57,740 nt of DNA from Desulfovibrio sp. GTDB taxonomy: Bacteria > Desulfobacterota > Desulfovibrionia > Desulfovibrionales > Desulfovibrionaceae. Shown here in pieces: positions 43,991 through 52,411 of this stretch. The notes under the pieces are model-generated. The model did not search any database. It saw only the letters and a list, made by a program, of their open reading frames with translations, and was not told the DNA's origin. The first letter of the stretch is position 1, and each line of letters begins with the position of its first letter. Location: assembly GCA_017450275.1 (NCBI GenBank), contig JAFSVD010000014.1, positions 1 through 57,740 on the forward strand, given 5' to 3'. The position numbers and the translations under genes were made by a program.

Positions 43991-44782
43991 ATGCAAATCT
44001 TCACCACTGATGCCGCGCAACTGTTCAGTTTTTTGCTCACCTTCATGCGCATAAGCATCGTTCTCTTCATGCTTCCCATCTTTAATACCAACAATATCCC
44101 CATGCAAGTGAAGGCCGCTGTGAGCCTGGTTCTCAGCCTCTCCGTGTGGCCCCATCTTTCGCTGCCGATTGCTGGGGTTCCCTTGCACCCCATTGGGCTT
44201 TCGCTCATGATCCTTGGCGAAGTCTTTATGGGACTTGTGCTTGGGCTTGCGATCAATCTCACCTTTATGGGCATCCAGGCAGGCGGGGAACTCTTAGGCT
44301 ATCAGATGGGCTTTACCATGATCAGCTTTGCCGATCCTTTGACCGGCAACCAAACAGGCTCTGCGGCTTTTTTCCTGTGGATGGTCACTCTCATGGTCTT
44401 TCTCGCTCTGGACGGCCATCTCACCATGATCAAGGGCTTTTTTCAGAGCTTTGAACTCATTCCGCCAGGCCAGCTCTTTGTGACAGAGACCCTCTACCAC
44501 CAGATTTTGACGCTCTCCTGCGAGCTCTTTACCTTGGCTATTAAAATCTGTGCGCCGGTTATGGTCGCGCTCTTTGCCTGCGAATGCGCCCTCGGCCTGG
44601 TCGCTCGCACATCGCCGCAAATGCACATTATGGACTTTGGCTTTCCTGTTAAAATCGGCATCGGCTTCTTTTTTCTCGGTATCCTTCTCATCATTATCGC
44701 GGATCATACCAGACATTTTATCGCGGGCATTGAAGGGCTGATGACCAATCTCCTTCGCAGCATGAGTCCCTTATTCAACTGA
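43991..44782 (+). CDS. flagellar export apparatus protein FliR
   Basis: 263 residues with about six membrane helices and the typical FliR order: FSFLLTFMRISIVLFMLPIF near the start, VKAAVSLVLSLSVWP, then GEVFMGLVLGLAINLTFMGIQAGGELLGYQMGF (about 77-109), the best conserved stretch. It also has VMVALFACECALGLVARTSPQM (about 190-211). FliR with FliP and FliQ forms the secretion gate of the flagellar type III system. SctT (T3SS) homologues are similar, but the conserved blocks here look flagellar and cheV is nearby. No flhB or other flagellar gene adjoins it. The ribosome binding site is poor. Confidence 0.92.
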   Translation: MQIFTTDAAQLFSFLLTFMRISIVLFMLPIFNTNNIPMQVKAAVSLVLSLSVWPHLSLPIAGVPLHPIGLSLMILGEVFMGLVLGLAINLTFMGIQAGGELLGYQMGFTMISFADPLTGNQTGSAAFFLWMVTLMVFLALDGHLTMIKGFFQSFELIPPGQLFVTETLYHQILTLSCELFTLAIKICAPVMVALFACECALGLVARTSPQMHIMDFGFPVKIGIGFFFLGILLIIIADHTRHFIAGIEGLMTNLLRSMSPLFN

Positions 44783-44786
44783 GGAC

Positions 44787-44818
44787 AAAAAAGACCTGCC
44801 AGGATCATCCTGGCAGGT
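44787..44818 (-). terminator. Rho-independent terminator of the DUF533 gene
   Basis: A perfect 11-bp stem (44794-44804/44808-44818) with a 3-nt loop. Read on the minus strand it is followed by six T residues. It lies 5 nt after fliR's stop on the plus strand and could also slow plus-strand transcripts. Confidence 0.85.
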
Positions 44819-44828
44819 ATCCCCTCTC

Positions 44829-45506
44829 TTACGCGAACTTGGCCAATTCGGCTTTGACGTTTTTGGCTTCAGCCATAAGAGCCTGTTGACGATTGGCATC
44901 AATATGCAGGGCTTTGCCCAGTGCTTCAAAATACGATTCTTCCATAAAATGGTCGATATCGACAATCACGCACGACAGACGAAAGAGATCGTCCGCCTGT
45001 TCCTGGTTCACCACGTCTTTGGCAAGAACACTGGGATCAATGGCCTCTTCCATAAGCTTGGCCATCACGGGTTGCACATCCTGATTGGGGAAAAGCTGGC
45101 CAACCATCAGTTCAATGCGCTTCTGCTCGGTTGCATCGATGTGGCCATCGGCACGAGCGGCAAAGATCATAGCGCGAAGGAGCTGAAGGGCAACAGGATC
45201 CACGGCTGCTTGCTGCGACCCTTGCTTGGCATCGAAAAAGGCATTGGGCGTTATGCCTTTTTCTTTTGCCCACTTTTGATAGAAATTCCAGGCAATGGCG
45301 CCCACGCCGAGCATGCCAGCAGCCCCTGCCACACCACGGGGCAAGACACTACCGAGCAAGGCACCCAAGGCACCGGCACCAGCCAAGCCCCCCATACCCT
45401 GGGGGATTTTCTGATTGAGCTGCTGTAAACCATCTCCGGCTTTGCCGGCAAGGGATGTCAAAACCTGGCGAACCTCTGGATTCGTCAAAATATCAAACAA
45501 GCCCAT
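44829..45506 (-). CDS. DUF533/TerB-like protein
   Basis: 225 residues from the ATG at 45506 (AAAGGAG 8 nt upstream). The N-terminus is a Gly/Ala-rich, weakly hydrophobic stretch (GGLAGAGALGALLGSVLPRGVAG, about 45-80), and the C-terminal 120 residues contain RAMIFAARADGHIDATEQKRIE, the TerB-like acidic motif of DUF533 (YebE) proteins. E. coli YebE is an inner-membrane protein induced by envelope stress; the activity is unknown. The gene precedes a good terminator and follows gltX by 27 nt. Confidence 0.85.
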   Translation of the reverse strand: MGLFDILTNPEVRQVLTSLAGKAGDGLQQLNQKIPQGMGGLAGAGALGALLGSVLPRGVAGAAGMLGVGAIAWNFYQKWAKEKGITPNAFFDAKQGSQQAAVDPVALQLLRAMIFAARADGHIDATEQKRIELMVGQLFPNQDVQPVMAKLMEEAIDPSVLAKDVVNQEQADDLFRLSCVIVDIDHFMEESYFEALGKALHIDANRQQALMAEAKNVKAELAKFA

Positions 45507-45533
45507 ACACTTCTCCTTTGAGCACAACTACGC

Positions 45534-46943
45534 TCAACGCTCTTGGTCGCATGCGGCAATGGCTTTGGCAAAGCGGGCGAGGGTCTCTTCCTTCCCTAAA
45601 AAGGCCATGATCTCATGCAGATGGGAGCCCCCCATAAAGCCCATCAAGGCCGTACGCACAGGCGGCGCCACCTCCTTAAACTTCAAGCCATTCTGCGCCA
45701 CATAGCTGTTCAACTGCTCGTCAATGGCTTCCTTCGTAAACGGTGTCAGCGCGGCAAAACACTGGGACAAGGCGCGCAAATGCTGGGCACCCGCTGGGGT
45801 GAAATGCTTTTTCGCGTCTTTTTCCACATAGTCAAGCGCCGAGGCTTCGACCAAAAGCGGTCGAAAACAGTGCGCAAGCCCCTTCAAATCCTGCGCCCGC
45901 TCGCGGAACATCACGCACAAGGCATCCATCCGCTCACCCGTTGGAACGAGAAGTCCCTCGCTGGCCACAAAGGGCGCAACGCGTTGGCCGAGCTGATCGA
46001 GAGGCAATGCCCGAAGATAGTGGGCATTCAGCCAGCTAAACTTCACATCGTCGAAACAGGCAGCCGAAGGATTCAAATTGCTGCCGTCAAAGTCCTTGAT
46101 CAGTTCATCCAGGGTGAAAATTTCCTGATCCCCATGGGACCAGCCGAGCCGTGCCAGGTAATTGACCAAGGCCTCTGGCAAAAGACCGTCTTTTTCGTAT
46201 TCGATGACAGCCTTCGCCCCATGGCGTTTGGACAATTTCTGCTTGTCCTTGCCCAAGATCATGGGCACATGGCCAAAGCGCGGAATGGGCAAACCCAATG
46301 CCTGGTAGAGGACGATCTGTTTGGGGGTATTGGGCACATGGTCATCGCCCCGGATAATGTGGGTGAGCCCCATGGTGTGGTCATCCACAACCACCGCCAT
46401 ATTATAGGTAGGCATGCCGTCGGCACGACGGATCACCATATCGTCCAATTCCTGTACATCCGTGGCAATGGGACCTTTCACCATATCGTCGAACACAATG
46501 CGACCGGTGTCAGGCAGACGCAAGCGCACACAATGCCCCTTGCCAGGTCCAAGATGGCGATCTCGGCAATGCCCGTCGTAGCGGGGTTTTCTGCCCTCGG
46601 CTCGGGCTTTTGCCCGCATGGCTTCCACCTCCTCAGGCGTACAGGAACAATAATAGGCATGCCCGCTTGCGAGCAACTGATCCACATAGGAGGAATAGAG
46701 CTCTGTGCGATCAGACTGGTAGAGCACGTCCCCGTCCCAATCGAGGCCGAGCCATCGCATCGAGGCGAGAATGGAGGTGGTGTACTCCTGTTTGGAACGC
46801 AGCGTATCGGTGTCTTCAATGCGCAGGCAGAAACGACCGCCATAGTGACGGGCGAGCAACCAGTTGAACAGGGCGGTTCTGGCACCCCCTAAATGGAGAT
46901 GACCAGTAGGGCTTGGGGCAAATCGTGTCACAACATCCGACAT
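45534..46943 (-). CDS. glutamyl-tRNA synthetase
   Basis: 469 residues from the ATG at 46943 (AAGGAT 7 nt upstream; a longer frame to 47036 is not conserved). It is class I: the HIGH-type motif sits in FAPSPTGHLHLGG at the N-terminus and the KMSKS-type motif is KLSKRHGA (about 240-247). A zinc-type CSCTPEEVEAM segment (about residue 100) and the C-terminal anticodon-binding helices are present. It charges tRNA-Glu (or, if non-discriminating, also tRNA-Gln; not decidable here). The length is normal. It is transcribed toward the DUF533 gene and is divergent from argB. Confidence 0.97.
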   Translation of the reverse strand: MSDVVTRFAPSPTGHLHLGGARTALFNWLLARHYGGRFCLRIEDTDTLRSKQEYTTSILASMRWLGLDWDGDVLYQSDRTELYSSYVDQLLASGHAYYCSCTPEEVEAMRAKARAEGRKPRYDGHCRDRHLGPGKGHCVRLRLPDTGRIVFDDMVKGPIATDVQELDDMVIRRADGMPTYNMAVVVDDHTMGLTHIIRGDDHVPNTPKQIVLYQALGLPIPRFGHVPMILGKDKQKLSKRHGAKAVIEYEKDGLLPEALVNYLARLGWSHGDQEIFTLDELIKDFDGSNLNPSAACFDDVKFSWLNAHYLRALPLDQLGQRVAPFVASEGLLVPTGERMDALCVMFRERAQDLKGLAHCFRPLLVEASALDYVEKDAKKHFTPAGAQHLRALSQCFAALTPFTKEAIDEQLNSYVAQNGLKFKEVAPPVRTALMGFMGGSHLHEIMAFLGKEETLARFAKAIAACDQER

Positions 46944-47154
46944 TTCACTATCCTTGACAAAATCCACGCAAAAGGATTTTTGAGCCATTCTTGACAACAC
47001 TATCCAAAAATATCTCTGAATAGTATCATGTATCATACATTACTGCATGATCTTCCCATAAAGGTATTAAAAACAAAATAATGATTTTGTGATACTTTGT
47101 CAAGATGGTTTAAGATAAAACAAAAAACCACATCTATCAAAATCCGAGGAAACT

Positions 47155-47934
47155 ATGCAATCGATTGCTGTCATCAAATACGGCGGCCACGCCATGGATC
47201 ATCCAGAGCTGGCTGCGAGCTTTGCCAAGGACATGGGCGCCTTAGCCAAGCATCATACGCAATGTGTCTTGGTGCATGGGGGAGGACCGCAAATCGCGAG
47301 CCTCCTTGCGCGCCTTGGCATCGAAAGCCACTTTGTGAACGGTCTGCGCGTCACCGACGCCCAAACCCTGGAAGCCGTTGAAATGGTGCTTTCAGGAACG
47401 GTCAACAAGGCTGTTTGCGCCAATCTTCTCAAAATCGGCGTTCAAGCGGTCGGCCTCTCGGGGCGCGACGCCAACATGCTGGTTGCCAAACAAGCGGATC
47501 CAAGCTTAGGCCTTGTTGGCACCATCACCCAGGTGCATTGCGAAATCCTTGTGCATCTTTTGCAGGCAGGCTTTGTCCCTGTCGTTGCTCCTGTGGCAAA
47601 CGACGAACACTGCCAGCCCCTCAATGTCAACGCCGATACCGCCGCAGGAGCTGTGGCCGGTGCCTTGCGCGCTCAGCATTTTATTTTGATCTCTGATGTG
47701 CCAGGTGTTTTGGATCAAAACGGCAAACGCTTCGATACACTCGATTTCGCGGCTATCGAAGAGCTCAAACAAAGCGGGGTCATCACCGGCGGCATGATTC
47801 CCAAGGTGCAGGCCTGCGTTGCAGCCATTCAGGCAGGAGCTTCGCGTGCCATTATCCTCGATGGCAGAACACCCAACAGCCTCCGCGATGCCCTCATCAA
47901 CGACACCATCTCAGGCACCCTCATCACCGCCTAA
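47155..47934 (+). CDS. acetylglutamate kinase
   Basis: 259 residues, the length of E. coli ArgB, with the amino-acid-kinase fold: IKYGGHAM (phosphate-binding lysine, about residues 8-15), LVHGGGPQI (about 38-46), the acetylglutamate-binding region (NGLRVTDAQTLE), NVNADTAAGAVAGAL (about 158-172) and VITGGMIPKVQA (about 207-218, catalytic lysine). It catalyses step two of arginine synthesis. CGAGGAAA is a good ribosome binding site. The last 24 nt overlap the end of the convergent HD-domain gene. No other arg gene is in view. Confidence 0.97.
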   Translation: MQSIAVIKYGGHAMDHPELAASFAKDMGALAKHHTQCVLVHGGGPQIASLLARLGIESHFVNGLRVTDAQTLEAVEMVLSGTVNKAVCANLLKIGVQAVGLSGRDANMLVAKQADPSLGLVGTITQVHCEILVHLLQAGFVPVVAPVANDEHCQPLNVNADTAAGAVAGALRAQHFILISDVPGVLDQNGKRFDTLDFAAIEELKQSGVITGGMIPKVQACVAAIQAGASRAIILDGRTPNSLRDALINDTISGTLITA

Positions 47935-48525
47935 ATCGCTATGGTGGATCCACCACGATTTGGGCACCTGTTTATACCACCAGGCGTTGGGATCCCGTGC
48001 TACAAGCGCCTCTCCCAGCGCCTTTCCCTCCTCTGTCACAAGCCGCTTCATAGCGCTCTCTAACCACGCCACCGCAAAACCATTGCCCCGCTCCCGCCAC
48101 ACCACGAGATTGGCGATCAAATCGAGCTGATCCGCATCCTGAGCCAATTTGGCCTCCAGACTGTCCCCCTGGCTAAAGGTCGTAAAAAGCGCAAGAAGAT
48201 CGTCTTCCAAACCTGTGCCCTGCGTTGCGTCTTCCACTGCCCGCCTGGCGTCACTGGCGTTATAGCGGTGGTAGACGTAGTTGAAATCGCCGGTTCTGGC
48301 CTCGTGGAGGTCGTGGAACAGACACAAACTCACCACCTCATGCACCTTGGCCTTGGCCTTCCGTGCCAAGAGATAGCCGATCACCGCACAGCGGAACGAA
48401 TGCTCGGCAACACTTTCACGGCCTGAGCCCAAAAACGGCCAGCCCGTGCGCGGGGTGTCTTTGAGCATGCCGCATTCAAAGACAAAGTCAGCCAATCGTT
48501 GCAATGTCTTTGCCTGATCATCCAT
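47911..48525 (-). CDS. HD-domain phosphohydrolase (YfbR/HDDC2-like)
   Basis: 204 residues with all HD metal-binding blocks: VAEHSFRCAVIG (His, about 40-51), LCLFHDLHEARTGD (His-Asp, about 68-81) and AQDADQLDLI (Asp, about 131-140). The spacing matches the YfbR/HDDC2-type 5'-deoxynucleotidases, which hydrolyse deoxynucleoside monophosphates. The N-terminal LADFVFECGMLKDTPRTGW is also typical of the HDDC2 group. The gene end runs 24 nt into argB on the opposite strand, so the two share antisense 3' ends. Confidence 0.88.
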   Translation of the reverse strand: MDDQAKTLQRLADFVFECGMLKDTPRTGWPFLGSGRESVAEHSFRCAVIGYLLARKAKAKVHEVVSLCLFHDLHEARTGDFNYVYHRYNASDARRAVEDATQGTGLEDDLLALFTTFSQGDSLEAKLAQDADQLDLIANLVVWRERGNGFAVAWLESAMKRLVTEEGKALGEALVARDPNAWWYKQVPKSWWIHHSDLGGDEGA

Positions 48526-48652
48526 ACGAATTCCTTTTTTTTCTGTGCAAGACCGTCAGAACATTCTCTTGACGAAAGCGTGAAAAGCCTTATTTTTTTC
48601 CCAACCTTGGACACTCCAAGGTTGTCAACCCTTCCTATCAAAGGAGGTCGCT

Positions 48653-49183
48653 TTGAAACGTTCTTTAGCCATTGCACTCTCCCTTGTCGCCCTGACACTG
48701 TGTTCAGTGTCCTTTGTGGGCGCCTATCCCATGCACAATGAGGCTCCGTGCCAAGGCCAAGGCATGCCCTGCCCTGGTTTTCACGGCCAAGGCCAAGGCC
48801 AAGGCTATGGACCTTGCCAGAGCATCACTGCTGAACAACGGGCAAAATACTATGCCCTTATGGATGAATACGAACCCAGACTGCGGGAATTAAAAGATCA
48901 ACTCTTTATTAAAAAGCAAGAATTGGAAGCCTTGAAAAAGGCCAATCAACCGGATGTCAACCAAGTTCGCGCGGTAGCGACCGAAATTGTGAAATTGCAA
49001 AACGCGAAGCGCGACCTGCAAAAGGTCATCAACAACCGCATCGCCAAAGAATGCGGCATCCAACGTCCGCAACGGCCGATCCCCGGTGTCGATTGTCCTT
49101 TTCCTGGACCTAAAGGCCCCGGTCCCAGAGGACCGATGGGACCAATGGGACCCATGGGGCCTGGTCCCATGAATCACATGTAA
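48653..49183 (+). CDS. ZraP/CpxP-like periplasmic metal-binding protein with collagen-like tail
   Basis: 176 residues from a TTG start with a near-perfect AAGGAGG 6-7 nt upstream. It has a signal peptide (to about GAYP), then a Gly/Gln/Cys-rich linker (GQGQGQGYGP), then a helical domain (about 55-135: SITAEQRAKYYALMDEYEPR and the rest) of the LTxxQ/ZraP fold. It ends in a Gly-Pro-Met tail (PRGPMGPMGPMGPGPM). ZraP-like proteins are zinc-responsive periplasmic chaperones. The tail is unusual. A hairpin with 8-bp arms (48603-48610/48616-48623) lies in the leader, and a strong terminator follows. Confidence 0.85.
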   Translation: MKRSLAIALSLVALTLCSVSFVGAYPMHNEAPCQGQGMPCPGFHGQGQGQGYGPCQSITAEQRAKYYALMDEYEPRLRELKDQLFIKKQELEALKKANQPDVNQVRAVATEIVKLQNAKRDLQKVINNRIAKECGIQRPQRPIPGVDCPFPGPKGPGPRGPMGPMGPMGPGPMNHM

Positions 49184-49190
49184 AACGTTC

Positions 49191-49221
49191 AAACGCCTCA
49201 GTTCATGAGGCGTTTTTTTTT
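49191..49221 (+). terminator. Rho-independent terminator after the ZraP-like gene
   Basis: A perfect 10-bp stem AAACGCCTCA/TGAGGCGTTT with a 5-nt loop runs into a T tract to 49221. It lies against the stop of the convergent radical SAM gene. Confidence 0.92.
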
Positions 49222-50245
49222 ACTCTACAAAGAGCTCAACATCCTGCCGCTTTTCAAACACAATCTCCTCAAGCCCCATCATACGCCATTTTTCTCGCAT
49301 ATCCCCACAATCGCCCCAAAAAAATCCCTGATACGAGGCGGGCAGACGAAGGGCGTACACGCGCTGTTTGCCTGCGCAGGCAAGCGTTCGAAGCACGGCC
49401 AGATACAAGGCCTTGGCCTTAACACGGGCTCCCAAGGCAGGGTGGACTGGGCCTGCCAGAATGCGCATGCTGGGTTCAAGCACAAGCCCCATACGAATAA
49501 CCGGAACATGGTTGCTTTGCGCAATCACATAGCCTTTGGCAAGCGCGTCAATGGTTTGTTCCATTGTCCAGGGTTGATACAGACCCTCTCGAAAAAGGCG
49601 GGCGAGCATGGTTCCTTCAAGCACAAGGCAGGGATAAAAACGCAGCATGGATGCGCCAGCCGCGATGGCGACAGAGACATCGCGCACAAAAACATCCGCA
49701 TCCACCCCAGGCATGCCTGGCAAAAGCTGCACACCCAATTGAAAGCCCGCCGCAAGCACGCTTTTGCAGGCAGCGAACGCGCCTTCTCCGGTGTATCCGC
49801 GCCGCGATTGCGCTAAGGCCGTATCCGAAAAGCTTTGAATGCCCAGTTCAATGCATGTGCAGCCGCTTTGCGCAAGGGCGTTCAAGCGATCGGGAGAAAG
49901 GGCATCGGGTCTCGTCGAACAGCGAAAGCCAGTAATGGCTCCTGCCTCTCTCAATGTGTGCGCCGTTGAAAGACACGCGGAAAAGGAATCGGTATCGAGC
50001 AGGGTGAAGGTACCGCCAAAGAAGGCGAGTTCCGGCTTGGGGGTCATGTGCTTTTGCAACTGTGCCTGCAGAGCCCGAAGACGGTCGAGGAGAGGGGGAT
50101 TGGAGCTACATCCTGTCGTCTGATCCTGGGCGCAAAAAATACAGCGCTCAGGACATCCCTGAAACGGCAGAAAAAACGGGAGAAGATAGGGATGGCGTCG
50201 CTTCGAAGGAAAGGAAAAACGAAGCTTTATTGGATGGAGAGTCAA
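49220..50245 (-). CDS. Elp3-like radical SAM protein
   Basis: 341 residues from a TTG 11 nt after the cheV stop; the start is uncertain. The radical SAM cluster is CPERCIFCAQ (C-x3-C-x2-C, about residues 31-38). FFGGTFTLLD, then RCSTRPDAL and CIELGIQSFSDTAL form the HemN/Elp3-like SAM-binding core; LLPGMPG and LRFYPCLVLEGT follow. It lacks the acetyltransferase domain of true Elp3, so it belongs to the short group of Elp3-like proteins of unknown substrate. Co-transcribed with cheV by position. Confidence 0.88.
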   Translation of the reverse strand: MTLHPIKLRFSFPSKRRHPYLLPFFLPFQGCPERCIFCAQDQTTGCSSNPPLLDRLRALQAQLQKHMTPKPELAFFGGTFTLLDTDSFSACLSTAHTLREAGAITGFRCSTRPDALSPDRLNALAQSGCTCIELGIQSFSDTALAQSRRGYTGEGAFAACKSVLAAGFQLGVQLLPGMPGVDADVFVRDVSVAIAAGASMLRFYPCLVLEGTMLARLFREGLYQPWTMEQTIDALAKGYVIAQSNHVPVIRMGLVLEPSMRILAGPVHPALGARVKAKALYLAVLRTLACAGKQRVYALRLPASYQGFFWGDCGDMREKWRMMGLEEIVFEKRQDVELFVE

Positions 50246-50256
50246 GGATACGTCCG

Positions 50257-51222
50257 TCAGATTTTGGCGCTACGATGCAGTTTTTCTTCCAGAAGTTCAC
50301 AAATGATTTTATTGAGCCCCGGCAGATCCGGTTTTGACACCTGCCGATCCGCGCCAGCCTTGACCCCAATTTCGCGCACAGCATCGGTGATGAGGGAGGA
50401 AAACAGAATAACCGGCAATGCCTTGGTAAAGGGATTGCCCCGAACTTTTCGGGTCAGCTCATGGCCATCCATTTCAGGCATCTCGATATCGGAGATCAAA
50501 AGCTGCACAATGTCGGTGATTTGCTGATGGTTTTGGGTCGCTTCGGCTTCAAGCCCCATTAAATAGTCCCAGGCATCGCGGCCGCTCACAGCCGTTGTGA
50601 CACGGAAGCCCGATTTTTCCAGGGCTGATTTGATAATATGCCGCAAGGAACTCGAATCATCCGCCACCAACAGATGGAATTGCTCGGCATCGTCGACCTT
50701 GGAGGTGTCCAATTCCGCTGTGGTCATATCGAGCCTTGAATCCAGACTGCCTAAGACCTTTTCCATATCGAGAATAAAGAGCACCTTTTCGCCAATGCGA
50801 AGAACCCCGGTTACGCTTTCGTTGGAATAGACATCGACATACTTGTTGGGCGCCTCAATTCTGTCCCAGGTGATTTGGTGGATATTGGCCACATTGGACA
50901 CCAAGAAGGCCGATTGCACACTGCAAAACTCCGTGACAATGACCTTATTATTGGCTCTGGGGATCATCTTCTTGCCCATCCAGGCTGCCAAATCCAAAAT
51001 CGGCAAGACATTGCCCCGCAAATTGAAGGTGCCAAGCACTGAGGGATCCTTCTGGCTCGGAAGACTGGTGATTCCGGGCTGGCGAATAATGCTCACCACC
51101 TTGGCCACATTGATGCCATAGTGGCCGGTATAGGTGGAACCATCGGGCAGTTCTTCTTCAATCAGAAACTCGATGATCTTGAGTTCATTATTGTGATCCT
51201 GGGTAAAAAGAATCTGACTCAT
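50257..51222 (-). CDS. chemotaxis protein CheV
   Basis: 321 residues: an N-terminal CheW-like domain (about 12-160, with VLGTFNLRGNVLPILDLAAWMG and GEKVLFILDME) and a C-terminal receiver domain (about 185-310; VADDSSSLRH acidic pair, phospho-acceptor Asp in SDIEMPEMDG, LFSS Ser, and lysine in VSKPDLPG). It couples chemoreceptors to CheA and is tuned by phosphorylation. AAGGA lies 9 nt upstream of the ATG. No other che gene is present in the window, but fliR is about 6 kb away. Confidence 0.95.
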   Translation of the reverse strand: MSQILFTQDHNNELKIIEFLIEEELPDGSTYTGHYGINVAKVVSIIRQPGITSLPSQKDPSVLGTFNLRGNVLPILDLAAWMGKKMIPRANNKVIVTEFCSVQSAFLVSNVANIHQITWDRIEAPNKYVDVYSNESVTGVLRIGEKVLFILDMEKVLGSLDSRLDMTTAELDTSKVDDAEQFHLLVADDSSSLRHIIKSALEKSGFRVTTAVSGRDAWDYLMGLEAEATQNHQQITDIVQLLISDIEMPEMDGHELTRKVRGNPFTKALPVILFSSLITDAVREIGVKAGADRQVSKPDLPGLNKIICELLEEKLHRSAKI

Positions 51223-51346
51223 GGCTCTTGTCCTTCCAAAAAGGCGCGTTCCTTCGGACGGAACACATCAGCAGTATCTGCTAGAGATTTTTGAACACTT
51301 TTTAAGACACAGTGCCCTTCATTTGTCAATGGGCGGCAAACTCCCC

Positions 51347-51991
51347 TTAGCCGGATTTTGCGCTTCCTTCAAGCCCAAGGCGCGGGCAACTCTCTCCAAA
51401 CGGACAGCTATGGCATTTGGGGCTTCTCGCGCAGCAGATCTCCCGTCCAAACCACACCATACGATGGTTTAAATCGCCCCAGCTTTCTTGGGGAAAGAGC
51501 CGAACCAAGTCTTCTTCAATACGATTTGGATCCTGCTCCTTTGTCAGGCCAAGACGCGTGCTGATACGTTTGACATGGGTGTCAACCGCAAAGCCGGCAT
51601 TGATCCCGTAGGCGCCGTACAAGACAACATTGGCGGTTTTTCTGGCAACACCGGGCAGGGTCAGAAGCTCTTCAAGGGTTTTTGGCACCGTGCCCTGAAA
51701 GGTGGTTTCGAGTCTTTTCGCTGTTGCAAGCAGGTGTTTGGCCTTCATCCGGTAAAAACCCGCAGGCCTGATCACCTCTTCGAGAGCGCCTTGATCTGCC
51801 TCGCTCATGGCCTTGGGATTGGGCCACGCGGCGAACAAGGCCGGTGTCAGCTGGTTGACTCTGGCATCCGTACACTGGGCGGACAAAATAGTGGCAACAA
51901 GCAGTTCAAAGGGGTTTGACGCGATCAGATTGGTTTTGGGCTGGGGATAGCGCTTGGATAAGGTGGCAAGAACGAGAGAGGGATCGACCAT
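51347..51991 (-). CDS. endonuclease III
   Basis: 214 residues from the ATG at 51991. The helix-hairpin-helix with catalytic lysine is LPGVARKTANVV (about 112-123), the catalytic aspartate is in AVDTHVKR (about 136-143), and the C-terminal 4Fe-4S ligands are CCARSPKCHSCPFGESC (C-x6-C-x2-C-x5-C; about 188-204). It removes oxidised pyrimidines in base-excision repair as a DNA glycosylase/AP lyase. The usual length is about 211. A longer frame to 52042 is disregarded. Confidence 0.97.
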   Translation of the reverse strand: MVDPSLVLATLSKRYPQPKTNLIASNPFELLVATILSAQCTDARVNQLTPALFAAWPNPKAMSEADQGALEEVIRPAGFYRMKAKHLLATAKRLETTFQGTVPKTLEELLTLPGVARKTANVVLYGAYGINAGFAVDTHVKRISTRLGLTKEQDPNRIEEDLVRLFPQESWGDLNHRMVWFGREICCARSPKCHSCPFGESCPRLGLEGSAKSG

Positions 51992-52411
51992 ATACGCCTC
52001 ACACGATACTGAGCGTCTTGGAAAAGCCCGCGTTCTCGACATACACTGTCCAATCTGCTACAACCAGGCTATCAATCCGTTCATTTTTTGGCCTTTGGAA
52101 GACCATTGACAACGAATGTCCCATTTCATTTCCTATAAAAGAGAAACGCCTAACGCGGAGCGGGTTGAGATGGAGTGTGGCACGACAGGGTACGGCTAGC
52201 GTTCTTCCCCTTCGCTCTGGGCAGTCTATGGCAACGCTATCAGCACGTATGGTGCTCACTGCTCTCTGGCCACAAATGACGGATTCAGGTTCTCCCAATT
52301 CCTCAGCCGAAGAATGGAATGTATCGGCTGGAGAATGTGAATGAAATAGACCACTCGGTATTCTCGCAGACTTTGATGCAAAAAACAATGCTCTGCTTTT
52401 GGGCGCCTACC
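51992..52411. other. intergenic region upstream of the PaaK-like gene; contains the MITE end
   Basis: About 420 nt without a supported gene between divergent nth and paaK-like genes. At 52333-52354 there is a 22-nt exact reverse complement of 41882-41903, the left inverted repeat of the element at 41880-42302. A degenerate opposite end may lie near 52113-52136 (CCATTTCATTTCC), which would delimit a shorter element of about 240 nt. A TTGACA (52106-52111) and a TATAAA (52134-52139) occur but 22 nt apart, too far for a normal promoter. Confidence 0.5.

Noticed and set aside
52106-52139. TTGACA and TATAAA upstream of the PaaK-like gene
   Set aside because: The spacer is 22 nt, too long for a sigma-70 promoter.
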